A stretch of DNA of 64,000 bases. Origin: Bradyrhizobium sp. 138. Lineage in GTDB: Bacteria > Pseudomonadota > Alphaproteobacteria > Rhizobiales > Xanthobacteraceae. This document shows, piece by piece, positions 1-7,405 of this stretch (positions are counted from its first letter, which is position 1; every line of letters begins with the position of its first letter). The position numbers and the translations under genes are program-made. The DNA is taken from the NCBI RefSeq assembly GCF_023074075.1, contig NZ_JADPKT010000016.1:186001-250000 (forward strand), written 5' to 3'. The notes beneath the pieces were generated by a model. That model ran no database searches. It saw only the letters and a program-made list of their open reading frames with translations, and had not been told where the DNA came from.

Positions 1-371
1 CCGCCGGCATCGTGCTGCGCCATCAGGATCGCGCCTTCTTCTTCAAGCTCGGCATCGACGAGCGCTTTGCCAGATATTCGCCTGGCGTGCAGCTTACGCT
101 CGACCTCACCCGCCATCTCTGCGCCGATCCCGCCATCGCCAGCGCCGATTCGACGGCGGGCGCCGATCACCCTATGATCAATCCGATCTGGCGCGGACGT
201 TTTGCGATCGGTGACGTAGTGGTCCCGCTGCGGCGGAATGATCCGGTCGTAGCGCTCATTCATGGAGCGCTTGCCGCGTGCTACGTCGCACGCGAAACAG
301 CGCGATCGACGGTGCGCTCGCTCAGAAAATGGCGGACTAGAAATCAGCCTCAGACAGCTCGGCCATCTTGA
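1..371 (+). CDS. GNAT/BioF2-like acetyltransferase, C-terminal part (5' end outside window)
   Basis: The reading frame is open from the window edge, so only the last ~122 residues are present. The segment containing HQDRAFFFKLGIDERFARYSPG resembles the end of the Acetyltransf_6 (CelD/BioF2-like, FemAB-type) domain, where a lysine/aspartate-rich strand is followed by a 'SPG' turn and an amphipathic helix. Such proteins are cytoplasmic acyl-transferases often linked to polysaccharide or cell-envelope work, but the substrate cannot be read here. The stop codon lies inside the 3' end of the convergent hicA gene (about 35 bp overlap). The family call rests on motif resemblance in a fragment, so it is moderate. 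Confidence 0.55.
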   Translation, partial: AGIVLRHQDRAFFFKLGIDERFARYSPGVQLTLDLTRHLCADPAIASADSTAGADHPMINPIWRGRFAIGDVVVPLRRNDPVVALIHGALAACYVARETARSTVRSLRKWRTRNQPQTARPS

Positions 372-543
372 TGAGATGACGCAGCAGTCCGACCTTCAAG
401 GGCTTGTTGCCATGAATCGGAACGGAGAGCCTGACGATGCTGCCCTGCTTGCCGTAAATGTGGTGACTACCGCTCACCCGAAGCAAACTCCAGCCGTGAC
501 GTTCGACAATTCTCGCGAACTCCCGACCAGATACTGTCTTCAC
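337..543 (-). CDS. hicA: HicA-type mRNA interferase toxin
   Basis: A 68-residue protein with the compact dsRBD-like HicA fold pattern: N-terminal KTVSGREFARIVERHGW helix, then the catalytic strand LLRVSGSHHIYGK (histidines at about residues 27-28), then VPIHGNKPLKVGLLRHLIK. HicA toxins cleave mRNA and are neutralised by HicB. Its start overlaps the stop of the upstream hicB by 4 bp (ATGA), which implies translational coupling. The catalytic His is present, so the toxin looks intact. Its 3' end overlaps the convergent acetyltransferase gene. Confidence 0.88.
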   Translation of the reverse strand: MKTVSGREFARIVERHGWSLLRVSGSHHIYGKQGSIVRLSVPIHGNKPLKVGLLRHLIKMAELSEADF

Positions 544-743
544 GCAGGCAATTCCAGAATTCGCTCAACGCCGCCCGGTTCGGGCGGCGCGACTTCGACG
601 GATAGACATCCCTCGATCGCATCGCGGAGATTGGCCATCAGCTCATCCATGCTGTCGCCTTCGGTGGCACAGCCAGGAATCGCCGGGACCTCGGCCCAAA
701 AGCCCCCCTCTTCAGCTTCGTGCACAACTATCTTGATCTTCAT
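540..743 (-). CDS. hicB: HicB-type antitoxin (short form)
   Basis: A 67-residue protein from the ATG at 743, beginning MKIKIVVHEAEEGGFWAEV; an in-frame upstream start at 782 is possible but would add residues unlike the family. It shows the HicB RNase-H-like half-fold hallmarks: 'GGFWAEVPAIPGCATEGDS' followed by an amphipathic helix 'MDELMANLRDAIEGC'. There is no C-terminal HTH or ribbon-helix-helix domain, as in many short HicBs. It is the upstream gene of a hicBA pair and overlaps hicA by 4 bp. The expected role is to bind and inhibit HicA and possibly autorepress with it. Confidence 0.88.
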   Translation of the reverse strand: MKIKIVVHEAEEGGFWAEVPAIPGCATEGDSMDELMANLRDAIEGCLSVEVAPPEPGGVERILELPA

Positions 744-800
744 GACGGCCTCGCAATCAGGATAGTTGCCCAAGCTGCCCACTTATTCAACCTTCGTGAG

Positions 801-1466
801 CTACTCCGCTGCCTGCGCGTTGATCTCCGCCGAGACCTGACGGATCGCGCGCGCGAGCAGGTTCGGATCCTGCGCGCCGGAGACGGCGTATTTCTGCGCA
901 AAGACGTAGGTCGGCACGCCGGAGATGCCCTTCTCGGCGGCTTCCTGCGCGTCCGCCGAGACGCGCGCGACGTCCTCGTCGGTGGCAAGGCGCTTGCGCA
1001 CGTCGTCGGCGTCGAGGCCGATGTCGGCGGCCGCCTGCACCAGCACGTTCACGTCGGTGAGATCGCCGCCGTCGCGGAAATACAGCTCCATCAGGCGCTG
1101 CTTCATCTCGGGCGCCTTGCCGATCGCTTCAGCCCACAGGATGAGGCGATGACAGTCGGTCGTGTTGGGCTGACGCGCCACGAGCTCGGGCTTGTAGACG
1201 AGGCCCTCCTCGCTTGCGGCCGCAACCACGCGCCCGGCAATGCCCTTGTAAGCCTCGACCGAGCCGAACTTCTGGGTGAGATAGGCCTCGCGGCTGATGC
1301 CCTCGCGCGGCACCCAGGGATTGAGGAAGAACGGGCGGAAATTGAGCTTGACCGGAACGTCAGGAACGAGCGCCAGCGCGCTCTCGATGCGATGCTTGCC
1401 GATATAGCACCAGGGGCACACCACGTCGGAGACGACGTCGATCTGGAGCGGTTTCAGCGTGCTCAT
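801..1466 (-). CDS. DsbA-family (FrnE-like) thiol oxidoreductase
   Basis: A 221-residue protein from the ATG at 1466 (MSTLKPLQIDVVSDVVCPWC). The thioredoxin-fold active site CPWC is at about residues 17-20, followed by 'YIGKHRIESAL'. The conserved 'GVSGVPTYVF' loop (here 'GISGVPTYVFAQKYAVSG') near residue 185 supplies the cis-proline typical of the FrnE/2-hydroxychromene-2-carboxylate isomerase branch of DsbA. There is no signal peptide, so it is probably cytoplasmic. FrnE-type proteins act as disulfide isomerases in stress responses or in polyketide pathways; the sequence does not decide which. It is divergent from the thioesterase gene at 1647. Confidence 0.88.
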   Translation of the reverse strand: MSTLKPLQIDVVSDVVCPWCYIGKHRIESALALVPDVPVKLNFRPFFLNPWVPREGISREAYLTQKFGSVEAYKGIAGRVVAAASEEGLVYKPELVARQPNTTDCHRLILWAEAIGKAPEMKQRLMELYFRDGGDLTDVNVLVQAAADIGLDADDVRKRLATDEDVARVSADAQEAAEKGISGVPTYVFAQKYAVSGAQDPNLLARAIRQVSAEINAQAAE

Positions 1467-1646
1467 GTCAGGCGCCTCCTTCGGGCGGATACCGGGTTCG
1501 TCGGAACATAAGCCGAAGCGGGGGCGGCGCAAGGCACCCTCCCGCATGGCTCACGACTTCACCTCTGCGGTTATTGTGGCAGGTCCCGCCTGCCCCGATA
1601 CTCGCGGCCACGATCAAGCCCAGGGGATCAAGGAGGGAAGACCGCG

Positions 1647-2447
1647 ATGAGCGCCATTTTCAGGCCGGAAGGCCATCTGTCCCGGGCCACGGAGCATGCC
1701 GGCGGTCCGTGGTCGCCGGACATGTTGCAGGGAAGCGCCACCACTGCGCTCATGACCCGCGAGGTCGAGCGTCTCGCCACCGAATCCGGCTTCGCGGTGC
1801 GGCGCCTGACCTTCGATCTGTGGCGGCCGGCGGGCCTGCGCACCTTCAGGACCGTCAGCGAATTGCTGCGCGACGGCCGCAAGGCCAAGACCATGCAGGT
1901 GCGGCTGATGGACGGCGAGACCGAGATCGGCCGTTGCACGGCGCTGCTGACGGCGCCGAGTGCAGACTCGCCGGTCGATCCCTTTGCGAGGCCCGCGGCG
2001 ATCGACAAGGCGCCCGAGGCGGGCGCTCCGCCGCCGGCCTTCGCGCAGAAATGGAGCCGCTATTTCCAGAACGTCTCGGTGCGGCTGATCGAGGGCGCGT
2101 TGGAGAAGCCGGGCCCCGCGGCGGCCTGGATGCGGCTCGACGCGGCCCTGGTCGAGGGTGAGCCGAACACGCCACTGCTGCAGGCGGTGCAGGCCGCGGA
2201 CTTTTCCAGCGGCGTCGCGCAGATCGTCGACATGCGCGACTGGACCTTCATCAATCCGGAGATCAGCCTCTATTTCTTCCGTCCGCCGGAGGACGAATGT
2301 ATCCTGATCCGCGCCGCGACACGCGTCGGCGCCAATGGCGCGGGCCTCACCACGGCGACGCTGAGCGACCGCAAGGGACCGTTCGCGGAGGTGATGCAGG
2401 CCATGAGCTTCGAGCGGCGCGACGCCGTGCAAGCTCAGGCGTCCTGA
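1647..2447 (+). CDS. Acyl-CoA thioesterase family protein (double hotdog, 4HBT_3-like)
   Basis: A 266-residue protein with a strong RBS (AGGAGGG at 1631-1637) before the ATG. The N-terminal region 'GPWSPDMLQGSATTALMTREVER' is the first hotdog helix with the family's GPW motif, and 'RRLTFDLWRPAG' the next strand. The second hotdog begins near residue 140 (FINPEISLYFFRPPEDECILIRAATR). This matches the TesB-like/4HBT_3 thioesterases found widely in alphaproteobacteria, which hydrolyse acyl-CoA. The substrate is unknown. The stop overlaps the end of the convergent XRE regulator by 13 bp. Confidence 0.8.
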   Translation: MSAIFRPEGHLSRATEHAGGPWSPDMLQGSATTALMTREVERLATESGFAVRRLTFDLWRPAGLRTFRTVSELLRDGRKAKTMQVRLMDGETEIGRCTALLTAPSADSPVDPFARPAAIDKAPEAGAPPPAFAQKWSRYFQNVSVRLIEGALEKPGPAAAWMRLDAALVEGEPNTPLLQAVQAADFSSGVAQIVDMRDWTFINPEISLYFFRPPEDECILIRAATRVGANGAGLTTATLSDRKGPFAEVMQAMSFERRDAVQAQAS

Positions 2448-3259
2448 GCCGCGAGCGCGATCAGCGCGGCCTCGGATGCGGCATCAACAGGCATGAACAT
2501 CTCGACGCGAAGCTCCTGCAGCGTCACGTCCTGCGGCGTGCCGAGCGTCAGCACCGCGCCGATCAGGCCGATGCCGACCTCGCCCTTGCGCAGGCGCACC
2601 TCGCAGAGCGGCCCCGGCACGGCGTTGTCCTCGATGCCAAGCATGGGAAGCTCCGGCAGCCGCATCAATTCGCGCCAGGTCGATTGCAGGGCCTCGTCGA
2701 GCGGTGCGGCCATCGCTTCATGGCGCGCCCGCGCCAGCAGCGCAGCCGCGACGGCGGGCCAGTTCTCGACGAACGGCTTGAGCTCGTTCGACGCGAGGAA
2801 CATGCGCATGTGATTGAGCGGCCGCTGCATGCGCTCAGTGCCGAGCAGCATGGTCATCAGGCGCGAGGCGGCGCGGTTGGCCTGCTTCACGTTCCAGCGC
2901 CGGTCGGTCACGATCGCGGGAAACGGCTCGTGCCGTTGCAGCAGAAGATCGATGGCGCGGCGCGCATCGGCAAGCTCGGGCGCGGCGAGGTCGCGCTCGC
3001 CATATTGCCGCGCGAAGCCGCCGGCCTCGAGCAGCGCGTTGCGGTCGCGCAGCGACAGATCGAGCGCGGACGCGAGTTGCAGCAGAATGTCCCGGCTTGC
3101 CGCCGCCTTGCCGGTCTCGACATGGCTGAGATGCTTGACCGAGATGCCGGCCTCGAACGCCAGCTCCGCCTGGCTCGAGGCTCGGCGCATGCGCCAGCCG
3201 CGCAGGAGATCACCGACGGGATTGGCCGGCCGCAATCGCCGGAACGCGCGCGTGTCCAT
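2435..3259 (-). CDS. XRE-family regulator with MmyB-like ligand-binding domain (copy 1)
   Basis: A 274-residue protein. A helix-turn-helix lies at about residues 15-70 ('GWRMRRASSQAELAFEAGIS', 'VKHLSHVETGKAAAS'). It is followed by the MmyB-type PAS-like ligand domain ('AIVTDRRWNVKQANRAASRLM', 'MRLPELPMLG', C-terminal 'DVTLQELRVEMFMPVD'). Proteins of this architecture are cytoplasmic transcription factors thought to sense small hydrophobic ligands and often regulate adjacent dehydrogenases or transporters. It lies 40 bp downstream of a paralogue in the same direction, so the two may be co-transcribed. No ligand or target can be inferred. Confidence 0.85.
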   Translation of the reverse strand: MDTRAFRRLRPANPVGDLLRGWRMRRASSQAELAFEAGISVKHLSHVETGKAAASRDILLQLASALDLSLRDRNALLEAGGFARQYGERDLAAPELADARRAIDLLLQRHEPFPAIVTDRRWNVKQANRAASRLMTMLLGTERMQRPLNHMRMFLASNELKPFVENWPAVAAALLARARHEAMAAPLDEALQSTWRELMRLPELPMLGIEDNAVPGPLCEVRLRKGEVGIGLIGAVLTLGTPQDVTLQELRVEMFMPVDAASEAALIALAAQDA

Positions 3260-3299
3260 CGGCAGATTATGCGGGGGCCGCTCCTGCCTGTAAACGCCG

Positions 3300-4121
3300 C
3301 TATGGCAAGCCGGCCGCCATCTGCTTCAACCGTTCGGCGGTGCGCTCGTCCGCTGGAAAGAAGGTCTCCAGCGCCAGCTCCGACAGCGTGATGTCCACGG
3401 GCGTGCCGAACACCATGGTGGTGGAGAAGAAACTGAGGATCTCGCCCCCATGTCGCAGCTTGAACGGGATCGCGACACTGTCGCTCGATAGCGGGGCCGC
3501 GCGCGCCGGAATGGGATAGCGCTTCAGGTCGTTATAGAGCTTGATCAATTCAGGGTCGGCGGTCGCCTCGCATTGCCGGTGCAGCCGCTCCAACAGGTGC
3601 CCGCACCATTCGGCGAGATTGACGGTGCGCGATGCCAGCGCCTCGGGATGGAAGGCGAGCCGCAGCACGTTGAAGGGCTGGCCGAGCAGATGCTGCGGGA
3701 TGCCGTCGAGCAGCGGCGCCACCATGCGATTGGCTGAGACCAGGTTCCAGTGCCTGTCCACCGCAAGCGCGGGATTGGGCTCATGCGCCTTGAGGACGAG
3801 GTCGATCGCCTGGCGCGCTGATTTCAAGGCGGGATCCTCCAGCTGGCGCTGCGGGAAGGCCGGCGCGTAGCCGGCGGCGACCAGCAGCACGTTGCGTTCG
3901 CGCAAGGGCACGTCGAGACGCTCGGCGAGCCTGAGCACCATGTCGCGCGAGGGCGCGGCGCGCCCGGTCTCGACGAAGCTTAAGTGCCGCGCCGAGATCT
4001 CGGCCTCGCCCGCGAGATCGAGCTGGCTCATGCGGCGGCGCTGCCGCCATTCGCGCAAATGATCGCCGATATGGATCGGCTGGCTGCGTTCGGCCTGGGC
4101 CGTGGATGCATGTGCGTTCAT
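3300..4121 (-). CDS. XRE-family regulator with MmyB-like ligand-binding domain (copy 2)
   Basis: A 273-residue paralogue of the preceding regulator. The HTH is at about residues 18-75 ('LREWRQRRRMSQLDLAGEAE', 'ISARHLSFVETGRAAPS'). The MmyB-like domain follows ('ALAVDRHWNLVSANRMV', 'FLRLAFHPEALASRTVNLAEW'-type region, 'DITLSELALETFFPADERTAERL'). It is divergent from two small genes at 4223 and 4486, and a 17-bp palindrome in the shared gap is a candidate operator. Divergence of the regulator from a short operon suggests autoregulation plus control of the small membrane protein, by analogy with other XRE pairs. Confidence 0.85.
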   Translation of the reverse strand: MNAHASTAQAERSQPIHIGDHLREWRQRRRMSQLDLAGEAEISARHLSFVETGRAAPSRDMVLRLAERLDVPLRERNVLLVAAGYAPAFPQRQLEDPALKSARQAIDLVLKAHEPNPALAVDRHWNLVSANRMVAPLLDGIPQHLLGQPFNVLRLAFHPEALASRTVNLAEWCGHLLERLHRQCEATADPELIKLYNDLKRYPIPARAAPLSSDSVAIPFKLRHGGEILSFFSTTMVFGTPVDITLSELALETFFPADERTAERLKQMAAGLP

Positions 4122-4156
4122 GACCAGAAACCTATCATGCGGATTTCGGCCGTTCC

Positions 4157-4173
4157 ATTACCCGCGAGGTAAT
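4157..4173. promoter_or_regulatory. Candidate operator palindrome ATTACC-N5-GGTAAT
   Basis: A perfect 6-5-6 inverted repeat lies in the 101-bp gap between the divergent XRE/MmyB regulator (starts 4121) and the small gene at 4223. The position and symmetry fit a dimeric HTH repressor site. Binding is inferred, not shown. Confidence 0.45.
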
Positions 4174-4222
4174 CGAATTAGGCCACGCGGCGTCGCATCT
4201 TCGGTTGCAACAGGAGATGACC

Positions 4223-4453
4223 ATGATCGCGCTGCTGCTCTATCGGACCGTCGCAGACCACCTTCTTCCGTGGGCCATGACGCTCGCGACCCGCATCCTG
4301 GCGCGCAGCCTCAACATGCCGGAGCCGCTGGTGCATTCGACCGGCGACTATGTGGTCGCACAGGTCATCGCCTTCGAGCACGGCGTCGGCAGGAGCCTCT
4401 GCCCGTTCCGCCTCGCCCGCCTCGTCCGCGCCTGGTGGCGCGGATGGCGCTGA
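4223..4453 (+). CDS. Small hypothetical protein, 76 aa
   Basis: The ATG at 4223 is chosen because CAGGAG at 4209-4214 sits eight bases upstream; the in-frame ATG at 4217 is too close to that RBS. The product begins MIALLLYRTVADHLLPWAM. It has an N-terminal hydrophobic helix followed by an amphipathic region and a Trp/Arg-rich end (LVRAWWRGWR). I do not recognise a family. It is the first gene of a probable two-gene unit with the membrane protein at 4486 (33-bp gap), divergent from an XRE/MmyB regulator. Confidence 0.5.
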   Translation: MIALLLYRTVADHLLPWAMTLATRILARSLNMPEPLVHSTGDYVVAQVIAFEHGVGRSLCPFRLARLVRAWWRGWR

Positions 4454-4485
4454 ATTCCACCCCAGCCCAATCAAGGAGAACCACG

Positions 4486-4884
4486 ATGATCGACGCATCC
4501 ACCTTCCTCCGCCGTGCCCTGCTCGCCGACGCAATCTTCAGCGGCGTCGCGGCCCTCGGCTTCACCTTTGGTGCAGGCACCTTCGCGAGGCTGTTCAACC
4601 TGCCGGAAGCGCTGTTGCTTGAGACCGGCCTGTTCCTGATCGCCTACACCGCGCTGGTCGGCTGGCTCGCCTCGCGCCCATCCGTGTCCAGGGCGCTCGT
4701 GCTGCTGGTCGTGATCGGCAACGCCGCATGGACCGTCGGCAGCATCGCGCTGCTGCTGTCTGGCGCAGTGTCCCCGAACCTCGCAGGCGAGCTGATGGTC
4801 GTGGCGCAGGCCATCGCCACCGGCGTGTTCGCCGAGCTGCAATATGTGGGATTGCGCAGAAGTGGGCGTGTGGTCGCGGCGTGA
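4486..4884 (+). CDS. Four-helix integral membrane protein, hypothetical
   Basis: A 132-residue product with a good RBS (AAGGAG at 4474-4479). Four hydrophobic segments are visible: about residues 10-30, 42-62, 70-92 (LVLLVVIGNAAWTVGSIALLL) and 98-120. The pattern is that of small four-helix membrane proteins such as the DoxX/DUF4345 types, but no diagnostic motif lets me name one. It is probably controlled by the divergent XRE/MmyB regulator, through the palindrome at 4157-4173. Confidence 0.7.
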   Translation: MIDASTFLRRALLADAIFSGVAALGFTFGAGTFARLFNLPEALLLETGLFLIAYTALVGWLASRPSVSRALVLLVVIGNAAWTVGSIALLLSGAVSPNLAGELMVVAQAIATGVFAELQYVGLRRSGRVVAA

Positions 4885-4885
4885 G

Positions 4886-5033
4886 CCTCTCGTGTCCCGG
4901 ACGCGCTGCAACGCTCTCGGCGTTGCGGCGCAGAGCCGGGACCCACGTCCAAACGGATCGCTCGCGGATAGATGGGCCCCGGCTCTGCAGCGCATCGCTG
5001 AAGAAGCGCTGCGCCGCGTCCGGGGCACGAGAG
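4886..5033. repeat. Dispersed palindromic repeat, type B (copy 1)
   Basis: The ends are inverted: CTCTCGTGTCCCGGACGC at the left and GCGTCCGGGGCACGAGAG at the right. An internal inverted pair sits around 'AGCCGGGACCC' and 'GGGCCCCGGCT'. A related copy is at 47955-48124 in this window. It is non-coding, lies right after the membrane-protein gene, and could fold into a long hairpin that ends transcription. Confidence 0.7.
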
Positions 5034-5174
5034 CGGCGCTTGTCTTCGCGGCGCTGGGCATGAGTATGCATTGGCATCGCCTCTCCGCTGAATTAGCACT
5101 GCAGACGCATTCCGTTCTCGCGGCGCGGTTCGCCCGAGCTTGCCCGATCGATCGCGCCCCTTGATGGCCAAAGG

Positions 5175-5640
5175 GCGCAGGGAAGGCCGGGCGCCGGCGG
5201 CACCCGAGTCCGTGTACAAGGAAATGCACACGGGGTGGACTACAGGTGATGCCGGTCGCCCGGCCTTCCCTGCGCGGATGGTTTTAACGGTGTCCTTCGT
5301 GCTCTCCTCGGGGAGCGTTGCACTATTGCCCCCGTCGCCTTGCGGCCGATCGATGCGCGTACCCGGTCGGGCCGCCGCATCACCGCCTGACTTGACGCCA
5401 GAACCCCGGGCGCCAGGACCACACGACTTCTCCGTCCGCGGACGGCCTGGCCTCAGCGTCCGGGGCTTGGTGTGCGCACCCCAGACCATCGACCAAACCG
5501 CTGTGACCGCACCGTGTCGTGTCGCGCTGCTTGAGGACTCACGGTTGCCCGCCCTGTCCTCACGCACATCGCGCCGGCGCTACCGCGTCCACCGCACCCC
5601 GGCCCGCATCTCGTGACGATCGCGAAGCGCCCCTCTGGCA
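5175..5640 (-). repeat. Dispersed ~470-bp intergenic repeat, type C (copy 1, inverted relative to copy 2)
   Basis: Read on the minus strand this matches 47379-47850 over its whole length. Shared blocks include 'CGCAAGGCGACGGGGGCAAT', 'CTCCCCGAGGAGAGCACGAA', 'GGACGGAGAAGTCGTGTGGT' and the paired 'GCAGGGAAGGCCGGG'/'CCCGGCCTTCCCTGC' ends. No convincing gene lies in it, and reading frames across it are unlike between the copies. It is probably a mobile or amplified intergenic element, possibly transcribed. Confidence 0.7.
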
Positions 5641-5854
5641 GGGCCGGGATGGCACGTACATGCCATAAATCCGAAATTCGGAAAAGCGATATATTTTCGC
5701 GGGAAGGGCTTGACGGGTTTTGGGGTGTTTTGCCCGTCGCCTCGCGCCGCGCCAGCCTGAGCTGCAGGATGGGGTGAGCCTGCGCTCCGCCCATCCTTCG
5801 AGGCTCACCCGTCTTGCTGGTTGCGTGGTCAGCCCACGGGACTCTTGCCGCGCC

Positions 5855-5934
5855 GTCATTGCGAGCGCAGGGAAGCAATCCAGACTGCCACCGTGGAAAG
5901 ACTCTGGATTGCTTCGCTGCGCTCGCAATGACGG
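5855..5934. repeat. Dispersed palindromic repeat, type A (copy 1)
   Basis: GTCATTGCGAGCGCAG..AAGCAATCCAGA at the left is mirrored by CTGGATTGCTTCGCTGCG..CGCAATGAC at the right. It can form a hairpin of about 80 bp. Nine copies occur in this window, all intergenic. It is a non-coding repeat family typical of Bradyrhizobium-type genomes. Confidence 0.85.
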
Positions 5935-6062
5935 AGAGGAGGAGAGAATGCCGTCCACAGGCGGTGGGCTGAGCCCCAGAGGATGGGCCCAGCGGATGGA
6001 TTTGGCCGTGCGCGAAAGCTGTCAACTCAGGCGGCAGAACGGCGCACGTCCCCCCGCCACGC

Positions 6063-6620
6063 TTATGCCTTGGCGCGGCCGGCCTTGCCGGCGAAGTGCT
6101 TGCCGTTCAGCTTCTTCTTTTTCGTGGCGGTGGTTTTCGCGCCCGCCTTCTTGGCCTTGCGCGCCTTCACCTTGGCGGTTTCCGCCCGCGCTTCGGCGCG
6201 CAACTTCTTGCGCTTCTTCTCGCAGGAGTCGCATTTGCAGCCGATCGGCTTCAGATAGGCTTTGAAATAGTCGGTGCCGTAATCGTAGTTGATCTCGTCG
6301 CCCGGCTCGATGTTCCTGATGGCGCGGATGAAGACCTTGCGCTCGCGCGGCCGGACGTCGGACTCGGCGTTGGGCCGGCAGGAATGGTTGATGTACCGGG
6401 CAAGGTTCTTGCGCACCGAGCCGTCGATGGTCCAGCGGCCGTTGAGCTCGAACAGGTATTTGTTCTCGATCTCGTCGTGCGCCGGAATCCGCGAGTCCAG
6501 GATCGGTCCGAAATAGCGGACGATCCGGGTGCCCTTCTTGATCGGCTTGGTGGCGAAGAGGCCGAGCCCGGTCTTGGAGCGGCCGACGCGATAGGGTTTG
6601 TTCGACGATGTGGCTGGCAT
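6063..6620 (-). CDS. SET-domain protein-lysine methyltransferase with basic tail
   Basis: A 185-residue protein from the ATG at 6620. The SET domain occupies residues ~8-118: 'GRSKTGLGLFA' (cofactor strand), 'RYINHSCRPNAE' (residues 75-86, the NHSC pseudoknot motif) and 'GDEINYDYG' (residues 108-115, catalytic Tyr). A post-SET CxCxxC cluster follows (C128, C130, C133). The last ~45 residues are Lys/Ala-rich, like a histone-H1 tail (KARKAKKAGAKTTATKKKK). SET enzymes transfer methyl from SAM to lysine; in bacteria the targets are mostly unknown. The tail suggests nucleic-acid association (inference). Confidence 0.88.
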   Translation of the reverse strand: MPATSSNKPYRVGRSKTGLGLFATKPIKKGTRIVRYFGPILDSRIPAHDEIENKYLFELNGRWTIDGSVRKNLARYINHSCRPNAESDVRPRERKVFIRAIRNIEPGDEINYDYGTDYFKAYLKPIGCKCDSCEKKRKKLRAEARAETAKVKARKAKKAGAKTTATKKKKLNGKHFAGKAGRAKA

Positions 6621-6781
6621 GATCAAGTAAACGAGGACGCGAACGAGGCTGGAAAAGCCCAAGCGAAGCCGCTCTTCTAGAACGATTCCGCGCCGCTGTC
6701 AGGTATATCCCACGCCTGTTTGAACCTTGCCCACAATGAAGACGTCTGATGGTACGGAGTTCCCGGACCATCAAAGCCGTC

Positions 6782-7390
6782 ATGATGAACCGCATCACCC
6801 GCATTGGCCTCGCCGCCTTGATCAGTTGCATCGGCCTGAACAGCGCCGACGCCCAAACCGTGGGCAGCACCTACACCTCGACGGCACCAAAGGATTGCCG
6901 CCAGATCGGCAAAGCCAGCGAGCTCGACGGCAGCACCACGCGGGCATGTCCGGGCAAGGATGGCCTGACAGTGCTGATTGCCGAGGACGATCTGCGCGAA
7001 ATCGTCTCGGTCGGCCACAATCGCAAGCAAGCCGCCGAGGAACCTGCGGCAAAGGTCTGGTTCGCCCCGTTCAATTCGTCCGAGACCACGATTGAATGGC
7101 GCGCCGCGGACGCAAAGCCGTTCGCCATCATCCAGCGCTGGCACATCGCCGACAGCAATGATCCCGACAAGCAGGGACGGCCGAACACCAAGGCTATACT
7201 GGTCGTGACGAGGCTGCCGCCGGGACCGGTCTGTCACGTCGCCTATGTCGATGCGGTCGCCAACCCCACCGCCAATGAGCTTGCGCGCAAGGCCGCGGAC
7301 GATTTCGCCCGCAGCTTTGCTTGCGGCAAGGACGAGGTGAAGATCATCGGCGCGCGCGGCCGCGCGGTCGAGCTTGCGACGATGCGCTAG
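6782..7390 (+). CDS. Secreted hypothetical protein, ~202 aa
   Basis: The start is taken at 6782 (MMNRITRIGL); 6785 is equally possible. A signal peptide is clear: a basic start, a hydrophobic core 'IGLAALISCIGL' and cleavage near NSADAQ. The mature part has four cysteines (in DCRQIG, RACPGK, PVCHVAY and FACGKDE) that could form two disulfides in the periplasm. 'FAIIQRWHIADSND' and the C-terminal 'DDFARSFACGKDEVK' resemble a family of conserved alphaproteobacterial periplasmic proteins of unknown function. It stands alone between the divergent SET gene and the convergent tetR-type gene. Confidence 0.75.
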   Translation: MMNRITRIGLAALISCIGLNSADAQTVGSTYTSTAPKDCRQIGKASELDGSTTRACPGKDGLTVLIAEDDLREIVSVGHNRKQAAEEPAAKVWFAPFNSSETTIEWRAADAKPFAIIQRWHIADSNDPDKQGRPNTKAILVVTRLPPGPVCHVAYVDAVANPTANELARKAADDFARSFACGKDEVKIIGARGRAVELATMR

Positions 7391-7405
7391 CGCTCCGCGG
7401 GGCGA

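Larger units (their letters stand above)
4885..6062. other. Gene-free, repeat-rich region
   Basis: This 1.18-kb gap holds one type B, one type C and one type A dispersed repeat in series. Between them is an AT-richer stretch (about 5660-5730, with GATATATTTTCGCGGGAAGG). Open frames exist on both strands but have no RBS and no recognisable product, and they run through the repeats. I see no credible gene. Confidence 0.7.

Noticed and set aside
5140..6025. Several overlapping open frames in the 4.9-6.06 kb gap
   Set aside because: They run through dispersed repeats, are not conserved between repeat copies and have no RBS.
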